Below, piece by piece: positions 12,090 to 21,864 of a stretch of DNA of 64,000 nt (the stretch's first letter is position 1; each line of letters starts with the position of its first letter). Position numbers and translations under genes: made by a program. Under the pieces are notes generated by a model. That model saw only the letters and a list, made by a program, of their open reading frames with translations. It did no database searches and had not been told where the DNA came from. Source of the DNA: Isoetes taiwanensis (taxonomy: Eukaryota > Streptophyta > Lycopodiopsida > Isoetales > Isoetaceae); assembly GCA_021234155.1 (NCBI GenBank), contig JAJEKV010000087.1:4011242-4075241 (forward strand), written 5' to 3'.

Positions 12090-13238
12090 CTGTTATGCCG
12101 ATTCAAAAAGGCCAGGGCCTCCTCCATTCGGATCCACTCTGAGAACCGCGGGCGTGAAAGCCTGCTGACTGTGTCATTCGTTCGCCAGGCAGGCCGAGCC
12201 ATCTCGACTCGCTTTCCCGCGACCTCCCGCCTCTCCAAACCCGGGGTCATGTGCTCTGCTGGCTTATCTGGATGTTGCAAAGCACCGCTACAACCCTCGC
12301 CCAGCGGCAAATTGCTCATAGGTTCCGTCACTGCAAAGGGGTCCTCCGGAATAGTCGAAGCAGACAGGCTTGAACTGCGGAACAGAGTTGCTGTTTCCAA
12401 TGGGGGCATGCTACTCGAAATCTCAAAATCCGCTTCCCCTGCAGCACATGTCATCCGACCCTGAGGGCTCACTGCAGACGCACCGACCTGCAGATTGTCT
12501 ACCAAGGTTGCTTGCTGCCCAACCCCCACAGAACTTTGCCCTCGCCCTAGCTGCTGCCCCGTCTGGCCCATCTCCATGCTCTCTACAACCCCGTTCACAG
12601 CCACCAATTGGGAACCCGGATGGAGCGGATCCCTATAGTCCTGCCTAGGAACCTCCGCCAGAGAACTAAGTGGGGCCAGATCTGCCGAGCGCACGGCCAC
12701 CAGCCCAGCAGGCCGTATCTGCTGCCCACCAACATCCGGGTTTGTCCCCAATCCCTCTGCCTGCCCAATTGAAGACCCAGCAGATCGATTCTGCTGAGCC
12801 GTCCTGTTTAGATCCGGTAATTGGAGAATCACTTGAAGCAGCTCTTCCTGACCCTGTTCAGAAGCACCCTCACCCTGGATTGAAGACCCAGCAGTTCGAT
12901 CCTGCTGGGCCGCCCTATTCCCTTGAATCAAATCCCTATTCTGCTGGGCCGCCCTAATCCCATCTGCCGGTTGGGAAACTGGTTGAGACAAATCCCTGCA
13001 GTCCTGCGCCAAACCGCCCCCTAAGGAATTTGTTGGCAGCCCAGCAGGCCGGATCTGCTGCCCTGAGCCTGCCAGAGATGACTCCACATCCGCCGCCTCC
13101 CCATCCAGATAATTGCTGCCGGACTGAAGACCCAGCAGGTCGGTTCTGCTGGGCCGCCCTTGCAAGCTTCGGGATGCGCTTCGGATTAACCTGGTTGTTG
13201 TTGCCTTCCCCTGCCATACCCACGAGATATGCGCCCAC
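12074..13238 (-). pseudogene. LINE-A ORF1-like region with AAQQNR repeats
   Basis: A 363-residue open frame (13165-12074) and an overlapping frame from 13238 lie directly upstream of the endonuclease, the position of ORF1 in plant L1 elements. Both contain imperfect repeats of AAQQNRxAGSS, which show in the DNA as 'cagcaggycgrwtctgctg' palindrome-like units. No RNA-binding domain or zinc knuckle is visible. The ORF1 assignment rests on position only. Confidence 0.45.
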
Positions 13239-13250
13239 CAGCTCCGCTCA

Positions 13251-13854
13251 GAACGACGCCTGAGTCTGCCGCCTAGGTTCCGCCACCGCCATCAGCTCCC
13301 AGGATTTGATCAGCACTTGATCTCTATGTGTTTTTTTAGAAGTACCGATATATAGTTGTGAAAATTCAAGTATTGGTTAAATAGTTGTGGCCTTGGATTT
13401 ATTGTCGAAAATTATGTGTTATTGCACTAGATACATTAGATATGTAATGCTTTGTGCAAGCAATTATCGTTATTTTGAGTGCGTCATTATTATAAAGAAC
13501 ATGCGATTGATCATTTATTTATTGAGGTGTAAGTTCTAGAATTGAGAACTTAGAGTATATTCTTGCAAAGAAATAGTAGTGACGAGATTAGAAAGTTCTG
13601 AAAAAAAATATGTGAGATATATATAGATAAGGTGATTTTCTTTAAGTTCTTAGTAATTGAGTAGTGCCTTGGAGGCTATCACCCTCCTTGAGATCCACAA
13701 TTCTGTAAGTTTTCAGTCTAATATGGATCTCCCGTGAACATTGATAAATTCTTTCCTTCTTATCTGACCTATCAAGCATATGCTTTTCCTTTTGCCTTCC
13801 TTTTTTATTATAAAGATTCCACATTTAAATTCATAAATAGGAAATGGCACTTAC
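13251..13854. other. AT-rich gene-free stretch
   Basis: Between LINE-A and the last OST48 exon the DNA is AT-rich with no supported gene. A minus-strand open frame from 13824 (beginning MWNLYNKKGRQKEK) follows the last recognised OST48 exon. It could include the degenerate C-terminal exon, but the match is too weak to call. Confidence 0.4.
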
Positions 13855-14366
13855 CATAGAAAAGGCACCTCCATAATAAGGATATGCAGCCTTGATGAAC
13901 CTCTCATACTCACTATGCCTAAATGGTCTGACAGGTATCTAGAAGAGCAGAAAGTATATGTTTATAAAAACTCAATGGACCTCAAATAGAAAGCACCGAG
14001 TGAAGCAGACTTCATAGCATATTAGAGAGAAGAGCAAACCTAGACCTTAAATTGAAACATGCCATAGACATCTGGAACTTGAAATGATGTGGAATACAAA
14101 CCCCTATAACTGAAACTAAACTGGTATACCTTTTCATTATGTGGTAATGTCTTTAAAATGTACGGAAATCCTTGCCTGTCCATTCATAAATTTCTACCGA
14201 GAATTCCTGCAAGACATGGTCCCTTTCAGCTCAATTCGCAGAATTCTCCTGAACTAATAAATTTATTAACTTACCAGCTGACCAGTAATGCAGTAATTGA
14301 CGCCGCTCATGGAATGTCCATTTAGTAAGCTCAACAGCAAATTGCTCATTGCCAAACTTGGGATAA
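13855..14366 (-). pseudogene. OST48: OST48 pseudogene, 3' exons
   Basis: OST48 (DDOST/WBP1) is a membrane subunit of the ER oligosaccharyltransferase that N-glycosylates proteins. Four exon-like blocks carry its C-terminal region in order. 14366-14275 reads GNEQFAVELTKWTFHER. 14206-14130 reads [12 protein letters not shown], then [13 protein letters not shown] after a frame change. 14103-14046 reads [17 protein letters not shown]. 13938-13855 reads [14 protein letters not shown] then [13 protein letters not shown] donors and AG acceptors are visible at most joins. The segment between EYEW..GK and PYILKTL is deleted, and the block normally between FQFKV and IPVRPF is missing, so the gene is broken. 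Its 5' exons lie 15 kb away at 29.47-30.55 kb. Confidence 0.8.
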
Positions 14367-14494
14367 CTGCATACCACAATTTCGATTCAAACTGATGCAC
14401 CAAGAATTTCTACATTTAAATAGGTTAAGAACCAGCTTTCATGTCGGACAGTTTGGATCCAATTACTTAAAACAGAGTAAAAAAAAAAGTTGCA

Positions 14495-14530
14495 TTTGAA
14501 ACGGGAGTGTTGCACAACTCCCGTTTCAAA
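14495..14530. repeat. Hairpin with 14-bp arms at candidate element edge
   Basis: Arms 'tttgaaacgggagt' and 'actcccgtttcaaa' flank an 8-base loop. The arm sequence ctcccgtttcaa recurs at 29290-29301, just inside the other end of the same OST48 intron. It may be a terminal inverted repeat or a terminal hairpin of the element between. Confidence 0.6.
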
Positions 14531-14822
14531 GATTCCCTGTAAAAAACATAACATGATCCAGAAAGTGATCTTTTTGGGCTGAGGTTGAGATTCTTCAATA
14601 GTTCAATTTTTTTTTACCCTAATTTTGGCACCTCATGCAGGGGAGAACTTGTTTTTGTAAAACAACATACTTGAAAAGGGCAAATTTTAGAAATGCAATG
14701 TAAATCTATCAAAGACCATCAATTGTGGGATGAAAAAAAATATATATTTCGGTTATTTTGGTAACACATCAAATTTGAGTGGTGTTGTAATGCTAACAAT
14801 AATTTATTAATCAGTTTTGAAT

Positions 14823-15493
14823 TCAAAGGTCCAAGATATACTCGTCATCACCCTTCTTGCTTGATTCAGGCTCTTCCTTTGATGTCGACTGCTGCTTGTC
14901 CGGTGAACTAACCCGTTCTTCTTCAGCTTTGTCTTCTGGATTAACAACTGGAGCAACTTCTTTTAACTCTACAAAAACAACCTCTTCGTCAACAGAGCTC
15001 ATGAGAGGTGGCTGAATCTCTGATGATGTCATCTTGGCATAATCAGATGAGGATTTGGCGCCTAGCTCTTGATTCTCATCAGGAAGGTTTGGTAAGACAG
15101 CCAATCTCATCTTAATGAAGTTCACAGTCTCCTTGTCTATGTCCACAGCCACACAATTTCGGCCCTTCTTGAGTGCACATGCAATGGTGGTACCAGAGCC
15201 AGAGAACGCATCAAGCACCCAATCTCCTGGACGAGAAAACATGTCAATGAGATGGTTGATGAGTTTTTGGGGCTTCTGATAGTGGTTCACAATTCTGCCC
15301 TGTGCACTCGGGTCTTGCAGCTTCTGTAACACTGCAGGAAACTCTAAAACATTTGATAAGTCAGTGCAGGCAGAAGTGTTGAAATGCTCCATGGTCCTCT
15401 TGCCATCGAAGCTCCAGTAACCAACGTGCAGATATTCCACTTTGCTTAACAGCCTGGAGCCTCCACCATGATAATTTATATTCATTTTGTACC
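14823..15493 (-). CDS. Methyltransferase C-terminal exon (motifs X and I)
   Basis: This exon supplies the cofactor-binding half of the methyltransferase. After WYKMN at the splice join it reads HYQKPQKLINHLIDMFSRPG (motif X region), VLDAFSGSGTTIACALKKG (motif I, the FxGxG SAM-binding loop) and a following VAVDID with an acidic residue that should contact the SAM ribose. About 95 residues of Ser/Glu/Lys-rich tail follow, ending YILDL and a stop. The acceptor is 'cttgaag' at 15494; with the preceding exon it restores a Trp codon. This exon itself is intact. Confidence 0.85.
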
Positions 15494-15541
15494 TTCAAGA
15501 GAAAGGTCAGTGGTCAGCAACAAAAGAAAATAACAAGTAGT

Positions 15542-15555
15542 GTATTCTAGAATAC
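15542..15555. repeat. Palindrome GTATTCTAGAATAC in methyltransferase intron
   Basis: A perfect 14-bp palindrome in the 71-bp last intron (15494-15564) of the methyltransferase gene. It shares the GTATTC/GAATAC arms with the cluster at 25.1-25.7 kb. Confidence 0.8.
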
Positions 15556-15630
15556 GAAGCGTACCAGACTAAGTTCTCGTAACCAGCTTGGTCAGGAGAT
15601 CCAAGGTGATTTTTGAAGCTGGCTTCGACA

Positions 15631-15635
15631 AGATC
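15631..15635. repeat. Copia target-site duplication, left (AGATC)
   Basis: AGATC directly precedes the TGTTA start of the left LTR and is repeated at 21419-21423 directly after the right LTR. Copia integrases make 5-bp duplications. Confidence 0.95.
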
Positions 15636-16380
15636 TGTTAATTTTGTTCAGCTTACAGTTGACAAAAACAAGGTTGACAAAGCCAAGAGTACAGGACTAT
15701 CTTCTACAGTGTTGCAGAGTTTCTTCTTCTTGAGCCTAACTTGGGTCTAACTTGGATCTAAAGTTTACTCAAGAATAAAATGTTTATTCATTTGTTTGGA
15801 CCCATGGTTCAATGGTTTGAACAAAAGCCGATTTTCCTCAACGAGCCTGTGGGATAATTGAAAGGTAGCCGTTTGTAGCAGACGAGCCTGTGGGATAAAT
15901 GAAGAACGCGGCATTTCTAACTTTAGAAGGAAAACTTGACTAGCTATCGGTCCCTGCACCGTCAGAATGAACATATAAGAATGATGGAGGTGCTAACTTG
16001 CTTTATCGATTGCACTGGGAGTTTTTCAGCGGATTTCCTAAGGCCGAGCAGTTGGTCAAATTAGCTACAGTATTTTGGTCAATACTGTAGCTACAGTAAG
16101 ATCATTATAATGGTGTTCAAAGGTTTATTTGTGAAAATTAAAGAATTGTTCTATTAGAGACATTGTGAAGTCCATAAGGGAATATTATGAGCTAGATTAG
16201 TTCTAGTTCAAGGGAGATTATTTCTACTTGTTGTTTTACTTGGGATTAGTGACCATCTCTTGGCTCCCAAGTTTGTTTGTGAATAAAGACAATTGAAACA
16301 AGTAGTTATTGAGGTTGTATTGTGCTAGACATTGAAGAAAAGTTGGAAAATTATAACTATCAAGTTGTCTATTTCTAACA
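15636..16380 (+). repeat. Copia 5' LTR
   Basis: 745 bp, TGTTA...TAACA. Compared by eye with the 3' LTR there are three substitutions (near 15701, 15962 and 16027) and no indels. An internal palindrome 'tagctacagtattttgg...ctgtagcta' around 16062-16095 lies in its middle. Confidence 0.97.
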
Positions 16381-16381
16381 G

Positions 16382-16393
16382 CGGTATCAGAGC
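16382..16393 (+). promoter_or_regulatory. Primer-binding site (initiator Met tRNA type)
   Basis: 'cggtatcagagc' begins two bases after the LTR and matches the canonical plant Copia PBS (TGGTATCAGAGC) complementary to the 3' end of initiator Met tRNA. Confidence 0.9.
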
Positions 16394-16401
16394 CAATAAC
16401 A

Positions 16402-16704
16402 ATGTCTAGTAGATTTGGAGCTAGCCTTCTGAATCAGGTGGAGGTCTACAAGGGTGGGTCTGGCTTTCAAGTTTGGAAAGATGCCATGATTCACTTATTG
16501 GAGGTGGAAGATTTATGGGAGCTGGTAGATCCTACCAGTACTGTAGCTGTAAGCACTGGAGGCTTGGTCAGAACTGGCTCAGCAGCATCTGTAGCTGGAG
16601 GAGCAGGACAGACTTCAGGAGAAGCTGGTACAGCAGGTGGTACAGCAGGTCAAAGTGCAGGTGGTACAGCAGGTCAAAGTGCTCGTGCTGGAACAGTGAG
16701 TTGA
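16402..16704 (+). pseudogene. Copia Gag N-terminus with in-frame stop
   Basis: Starts at the first ATG after the primer-binding site (MSSRFGASLLNQVEVYKGG). The frame stops at TGA 16702-16704 and continues open in the same frame on the far side (GKTIQAKLKEAQGI...). A single-base change from a sense codon therefore truncates Gag after 100 residues. Residues 60-100 are Gly/Ala/Ser-rich repeats (GGTAGQSA). A related Gag at 34.8-35.8 kb reads through the equivalent position, which supports loss by mutation. Confidence 0.85.
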
Positions 16705-19700
16705 GGAAAGACCATTCAAGCCAAACTCAAGGAAGCACAAGGTATTATTTCTTGCAAAGTTAGTCCTGCTATTAGATTGAAGCTTAGGTCTCTTAGTCCT
16801 AAGGATATGTGGAAGTTCCTTTTGAGCCATTATGAGGAAAAAACATCTTCACAACTTGATTTGCTTGAAAATGAGCTAAGGAATTTAAAGCTTAAAGAAG
16901 AAGAAGATGTAGTTGAGTTCTTCAACAAATTTGATAATATGATAGCAGACCTGCAAGGGGCAGGCACTGTTATCTCTGAAAGAAGTCAAGTACTTCAGAT
17001 TTCTAGGGCCATTAGTGAAAATAAAAATTTGGCCTTATTTGTAAGAAACACTTGCAGATCTAAAGAAGAGGCTGAGAATTTACTAAGAACAGAATGGGAA
17101 CAAAAAAAGATTCTAAGGCAAAATCAAGAAAATCCTGAAGTCTTATTGGTTAAAAAGAAGGATAAGGTCACTTGCTATCAATGTCATGAGCAGGGTCATT
17201 ACAAAAGTGAATGTCCTAAATTAAAAAGAGATAAGGAGTTTAACTGCTTTAACTGTGGAGGGAGAGGGCATGTAGCTGCAAAGTGTCCTACTCCAAAGAA
17301 TTTTGGAAGGGGAAGGGGAGCAAGCTCCAATAGAGGTCGAGGAAAAAGCACTGAGAAAGCTTATGTGACCCGAGAAGTTGAGGAGAAAGGCAAAACTGAA
17401 AATGATGATCAAGATGATGAGGTAATCAAAAATTTAGCCATTGTTCATGAACAATATGATGCTGACAATTCTGATCTGTTTGTAGTTGATTCTGGAGCTG
17501 AAAGATCAGTAGTGAAATCAGCTGAGTTACTTAGAAATTTGTCCTCAACAAATTCTAAGAAAATACAAGTTGGTAATGGAGCCTTAACTGAAATTCAAGG
17601 CAAAGGGCTGTTACAACTTGAAGATTTGGATGGGAATGTTGTCAATATAGAAGAAGTTTTATGTGTGCCAGTTATTATTAAAAATCTGATTTCTGTAAGT
17701 CAGCTTGTTGACTTAGGATATAAAGTTACATTTGACTCAAAGGAATGTAATGTTCTTATGAATGGAATCTTGAAATTTCGAGCAAAGAGAGTTGGAAATT
17801 TATTTCATATGAATGGCCTTATAGCAAACAATGTTAACATCATTCAAGAAACAAACTTAGATTTATGGCACAACAGATTGGCCCATACTCATTTTCATAA
17901 TCTGAAGGTCTTGAAGAAATTAGGTATCATAAATTATAATGACAATGAAGAAGAAAATCATATATGTGAAGGATGTGCCATAGGCAAACTAAATCGATTA
18001 CCATTCAAGAAAAGAGAATCAAAGGCAAGCCATGTGTTGGAACTTGTTCATACAGACTTGTGTGGTCCTCTGAATGTAAGAAGTAGAACAAATCACAGAT
18101 ATTTTATCACATTCATTGATGATTATAGTAGAAAATGTAAAATATATTGTCTTACAAGAAAATCTCAGGCTTTGCAAGCCTTCAAGCAATTTGTGGCCGA
18201 GGTAGAAAGAGAAACTGGAGAAAAAATTAAGTGCATAAGATCTGATCGAGGAGGAGAGTATTTATCAGAAAAATTCAGGCACTTTTGTATTAAACATGGC
18301 ATTAAGAGGCAGTTAACATGCAGGTATAGTCCCCAACAAAATGGGGTTGCTGAAAGAAAGAATAGGACTGTAATGGATGCAGTCAGAGCAATGTTAAAGC
18401 AAAGTGGACTGTCAAGAAATTTATGGGAGGAAGCTCTTAGGACTGCAATTCAGGTTCAAAATATGTTGCCATCTGCAAGTCTAAAGGGTAAAGTACCAAA
18501 TTTAGTTTGGAATCCTCATGCAAAATTATCATTTGAGATGTTTAAAGCATATGGCTGCCTCTGTTATGTTTATAAGCCAGTAGAATTAAGAAAAAAATTA
18601 GATGACAAGGCAGAGGTTGGGTTTCTTGTTGGCTATGACTCTGAATCTAAGGGTTACAGGGTTTTTATCCTAGAAAGGAGAATTATCATAGTCAGCAGAG
18701 ATGTGATATTCGATGAAAAAATATTTTACAAAGACAAGTATAAGCAAGGACTTAAAGTCCAGGAACCAACTAGTGCTTCTAATGAGAAGAATGATAAAGA
18801 TTTAGATCTGGATGACAATGAAGCAAGAGAAAATGGTGAAGGTGATAATATTCCTGATATAGTGCCTGATATTGAAGAAGTAAATGCACAGGAGCTTAAC
18901 AAACCTGAGATACCTATTGAACTTGCACCTGAAATTGAAAATACAAGGGAAGGTTTGACAAGAAGAAGAAAAACACAGGCTGAAAGATTGATTGAAGAGG
19001 CAAATCTAGGAGAAGCATCATATGGAAGAACTGAAGAAGGCAGAAGCAGAAGAATTGAAAGAAAGCAAGAAGTACCTTATGAGCAAATAATGACTATTCT
19101 AGAAAATGAGTTAATACCAGAAAATTTTGAAGAAGTACAGAATAGCTCAAACAAAAAGGAATGGTTGAAAGCTATGAAAGAGGAACTGGACTCGTTTAAG
19201 GATATACAAACATATAATCTTGTTAAAGCTGAGGCAGGGAAAAACATTATTGGTAGCAAATGGATATTCAGAATCAAAGAAAATCCTGATGGTATAAAAA
19301 AATACAAAGCAAGATTGGTAGCTCAAGGGTTCACTCAAAAGAAGGGAAGAGATTATGAGGAAACTTATTCTCCTATTGTAAAACTCACAAGTATCAGGAT
19401 CCTTTTGGCAATGGCAAATGCTTTGGAATTAGAATTGCATCACATGGATGTGAAAACTGCTTTCCTAAATGCCACTCTTGAAGAAGAGGCTTACATGAAG
19501 CAGCCACCTGGATTTGAGGTAAATAAAGGTATGGTATGGAAGTTAAATAGGGCTGTTTATAGCCTAAAGCAATCACCACGAGAGTGGTATCTATGCATGG
19601 ACCATTTCTTGAAGGAACAGAACTTTGAAAAATTAAAAAATGATGGGAACTTATACAGATTTGAAAAGGGAGACAAATTTTGTATCATTGCACTTTATGT

Positions 19701-20565
19701 GGATGATTGTATCATGGTAGCCAATGCTATGAGCATATTAAATGAATGCAAAAAGGTCCTTAAATCTCGGTTCCAAATGACAGATCTTGGAGAATTGAAA
19801 AAGTTTTTAGGAATTGAAGTTTTCAGAGACAAAGGGAAAAAGATCTTGAAGCTAAGTCAAAGTAAACATGTGGAGAATATGCTAAACAGGTTCAATCTAG
19901 AAAGTGCAAATGCAGTAAAGATTCCCATGCTGCCAGGGCATAGGCTGACAGATAGTCAAACTCAAAGTGAAAAAGAGATGACAGAAATGGAACATATTCC
20001 TTATAGAGCCTTAGTTGGTTGTTTACTCTATTTGGCTAATAGCACAAGACCTGATATAGCATATGCAGTAAATATATTGAGCAGGAAATGTCATGATCCT
20101 ACAAAAGAACACTGGGAGGCTGGAAAACGTGTTCTTAAATACTTGAAAGGTACTCAATATCATGGTATTTGTTATAATACTAACAATTTGAAATTACTAG
20201 CCTACAGTGATGTAGACTGGGGAGGAGACTTGGAATGTAGAAAATCTACTTCAGGGTATGCAATTTTTCTAGGTGGTGGAGTTATAACTTGGAAATGTAA
20301 GAAGCAGTCTGCCATAGCTATGAGCTCAGCTGAAGCAGAATATGCAGCTGCTTCTTTAGTTGCAAAGGAGGTTGTTTGGTTGAAAAGATTGTTGGATGAA
20401 TTGAAATGTGAGCAGGTTGAAGCAGTAGAAGTCATGACAGATAGTCAGAGTTGCATTGCTATTGTCAAAAATCCAGTTGCACATGAGAGAACAAAGCATA
20501 TCGAACTGAACATTCATTTCATCAGGGATCTTGCAGACAGGGTATATCCAAATGAGATATGTTGA
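16705..20565 (+). CDS. Copia Gag-Pol polyprotein (C-terminal Gag to RNase H)
   Basis: Open without stops to TGA at 20565. Domains in order: Gag helix region; two CCHC zinc knuckles (CYQCHEQGHYKSEC, CFNCGGRGHVAAKC) near 17173-17285; aspartic protease with DSGA near 17490; HHCC zinc finger (H..H..CEGC); integrase catalytic core with HTDLCGPL, SDRGGEY and NGVAERKNR; reverse transcriptase with YKARLVAQGFTQ and the YVDD catalytic box near 19697; RNase H with SDVDWGGD and SSAEAEYAA. It normally ends about 37 codons later. Here a one-base shift near 20540 gives VYPNEIC and a stop, while the expected tail (MRYVDTAKQIADIFTKAL) is readable in another frame to 20656. Confidence 0.95.
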   Translation, partial: GKTIQAKLKEAQGIISCKVSPAIRLKLRSLSPKDMWKFLLSHYEEKTSSQLDLLENELRNLKLKEEEDVVEFFNKFDNMIADLQGAGTVISERSQVLQISRAISENKNLALFVRNTCRSKEEAENLLRTEWEQKKILRQNQENPEVLLVKKKDKVTCYQCHEQGHYKSECPKLKRDKEFNCFNCGGRGHVAAKCPTPKNFGRGRGASSNRGRGKSTEKAYVTREVEEKGKTENDDQDDEVIKNLAIVHEQYDADNSDLFVVDSGAERSVVKSAELLRNLSSTNSKKIQVGNGALTEIQGKGLLQLEDLDGNVVNIEEVLCVPVIIKNLISVSQLVDLGYKVTFDSKECNVLMNGILKFRAKRVGNLFHMNGLIANNVNIIQETNLDLWHNRLAHTHFHNLKVLKKLGIINYNDNEEENHICEGCAIGKLNRLPFKKRESKASHVLELVHTDLCGPLNVRSRTNHRYFITFIDDYSRKCKIYCLTRKSQALQAFKQFVAEVERETGEKIKCIRSDRGGEYLSEKFRHFCIKHGIKRQLTCRYSPQQNGVAERKNRTVMDAVRAMLKQSGLSRNLWEEALRTAIQVQNMLPSASLKGKVPNLVWNPHAKLSFEMFKAYGCLCYVYKPVELRKKLDDKAEVGFLVGYDSESKGYRVFILERRIIIVSRDVIFDEKIFYKDKYKQGLKVQEPTSASNEKNDKDLDLDDNEARENGEGDNIPDIVPDIEEVNAQELNKPEIPIELAPEIENTREGLTRRRKTQAERLIEEANLGEASYGRTEEGRSRRIERKQEVPYEQIMTILENELIPENFEEVQNSSNKKEWLKAMKEELDSFKDIQTYNLVKAEAGKNIIGSKWIFRIKENPDGIKKYKARLVAQGFTQKKGRDYEETYSPIVKLTSIRILLAMANALELELHHMDVKTAFLNATLEEEAYMKQPPGFEVNKGMVWKLNRAVYSLKQSPREWYLCMDHFLKEQNFEKLKNDGNLYRFEKGDKFCIIALYVDDCIMVANAMSILNECKKVLKSRFQMTDLGELKKFLGIEVFRDKGKKILKLSQSKHVENMLNRFNLESANAVKIPMLPGHRLTDSQTQSEKEMTEMEHIPYRALVGCLLYLANSTRPDIAYAVNILSRKCHDPTKEHWEAGKRVLKYLKGTQYHGICYNTNNLKLLAYSDVDWGGDLECRKSTSGYAIFLGGGVITWKCKKQSAIAMSSAEAEYAAASLVAKEVVWLKRLLDELKCEQVEAVEVMTDSQSCIAIVKNPVAHERTKHIELNIHFIRDLADRVYPNEIC

Positions 20566-20663
20566 CACTGCTAAGCAAATTGCTGACATTTTTACAAAGG
20601 CACTTGCAGAGAATAAGTTTAAACAATTCAGGAACAATCTGAATGTTCTCAACTAGTAAGCTG

Positions 20664-20673
20664 AAAGGAGGAG
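20664..20673 (+). promoter_or_regulatory. Polypurine tract
   Basis: 'aaaggaggag' abuts the 3' LTR start at 20674, the position of the plus-strand DNA primer in LTR retrotransposons. Confidence 0.85.
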
Positions 20674-21418
20674 TGTTAATTTTGTTCAGCTTACAGTTGA
20701 CAAAAACAAGGTTGACAAAGCCAAGAGTACAGGACTATTTTCTACAGTGTTGCAGAGTTTCTTCTTCTTGAGCCTAACTTGGGTCTAACTTGGATCTAAA
20801 GTTTACTCAAGAATAAAATGTTTATTCATTTGTTTGGACCCATGGTTCAATGGTTTGAACAAAAGCCGATTTTCCTCAACGAGCCTGTGGGATAATTGAA
20901 AGGTAGCCGTTTGTAGCAGACGAGCCTGTGGGATAAATGAAGAACGCGGCATTTCTAACTTTAGAAGGAAAACTTGACTAGCTATCGGTCCCTGCACCGT
21001 CGGAATGAACATATAAGAATGATGGAGGTGCTAACTTGCTTTATCGATTGCACTGGGAGTTTTTCGGCGGATTTCCTAAGGCCGAGCAGTTGGTCAAATT
21101 AGCTACAGTATTTTGGTCAATACTGTAGCTACAGTAAGATCATTATAATGGTGTTCAAAGGTTTATTTGTGAAAATTAAAGAATTGTTCTATTAGAGACA
21201 TTGTGAAGTCCATAAGGGAATATTATGAGCTAGATTAGTTCTAGTTCAAGGGAGATTATTTCTACTTGTTGTTTTACTTGGGATTAGTGACCATCTCTTG
21301 GCTCCCAAGTTTGTTTGTGAATAAAGACAATTGAAACAAGTAGTTATTGAGGTTGTATTGTGCTAGACATTGAAGAAAAGTTGGAAAATTATAACTATCA
21401 AGTTGTCTATTTCTAACA
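20674..21418 (+). repeat. Copia 3' LTR
   Basis: 745 bp, same length as the 5' LTR with three transitions and no indels. Followed directly by the second AGATC. Confidence 0.97.
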
Positions 21419-21423
21419 AGATC
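21419..21423. repeat. Copia target-site duplication, right (AGATC)
   Basis: Matches 15631-15635. Collapsing the element and one copy rejoins the methyltransferase exon (…QADLVEASFKNHL…). Confidence 0.95.
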
Positions 21424-21796
21424 AGCTTGCATACTGGAGTGAATATACCACTAACCGCCAGTGTCTAGCTGTAGTGATCTTCATTAAGCCTTTTATGAAT
21501 TCATTGAAATCCGCATGCTTAAAAGGGATGTCATCGTATTGACTGTCTTTAATCTTGAAGCCGTAGGGAATGTCAGCAATGATTAGCGTGAAATCTTGTG
21601 GCTTCACACTCGCTACAAGCTTGGTGCAGTCCCCATGTACAATTGAGTAAAGATTGTTTTGGTCGAATAAAGTAAACGTTTCATAGTCCGTTTCTGCGAC
21701 CTCTACAGTCCGACGCTCTGCCAAAGTTCTTTCTTCCCGAGCAATCCTTACTAGGTGCATGAAACCTTCTGGTAGGTCCTTGTTTTTCTTCTTACT
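21424..21796 (-). CDS. Methyltransferase exon with motif IV
   Basis: Begins after a 'tttacag' acceptor with SKKKNKDLPEG, runs through SIVHGDCTKLV and reaches LIIADIPYGFK, the position of catalytic motif IV. Most N6-adenine enzymes have DPPY and N4-cytosine enzymes SPPY; here it is D-I-P-Y, so the target base cannot be read from the motif alone. The frame stops just before the Copia insertion (YSLQYAS). The downstream half of the exon (QADLVEASFK...ENLVW, 15630-15565) is in another frame, implying a one-base insertion near 21437. Confidence 0.75.
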
Positions 21797-21864
21797 CTGT
21801 AAATCCACAAAATAATTAGAACATTTACAAATCTACGCTACCTAAACGCCCAAAGCAGGCTTAC

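Larger units (their letters stand above)
10350..13250 (-). mobile_element. Decayed L1-like LINE (LINE-A), 3' truncated
   Basis: Minus-strand order is ORF1-like region (13238-12074), endonuclease segment (12089-11562), linker (11451-11023) and reverse transcriptase (10933-10352), the order of a plant L1-type LINE. The RT stops before the YADD box, so the 3' half, the zf-RVT domain and the poly(A) are missing. Frame changes separate the segments. The element is GC-richer than its flanks, and no target duplication was found. Confidence 0.85.
15636..21418 (+). mobile_element. Young Copia LTR retrotransposon
   Basis: A structurally complete 5783-bp element with two 745-bp LTRs (TGTTA...TAACA), a 5-bp AGATC target duplication, a primer-binding site, Gag-Pol coding and a polypurine tract. 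Domain order protease-integrase-RT-RNase H defines Copia. The LTRs differ at only three positions, all transitions, so insertion was recent. It lies in the middle of a methyltransferase exon in the opposite orientation. The coding region has an in-frame stop in gag and a frameshift near the end of RNase H, so this copy is not fully autonomous as written. Confidence 0.97.
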
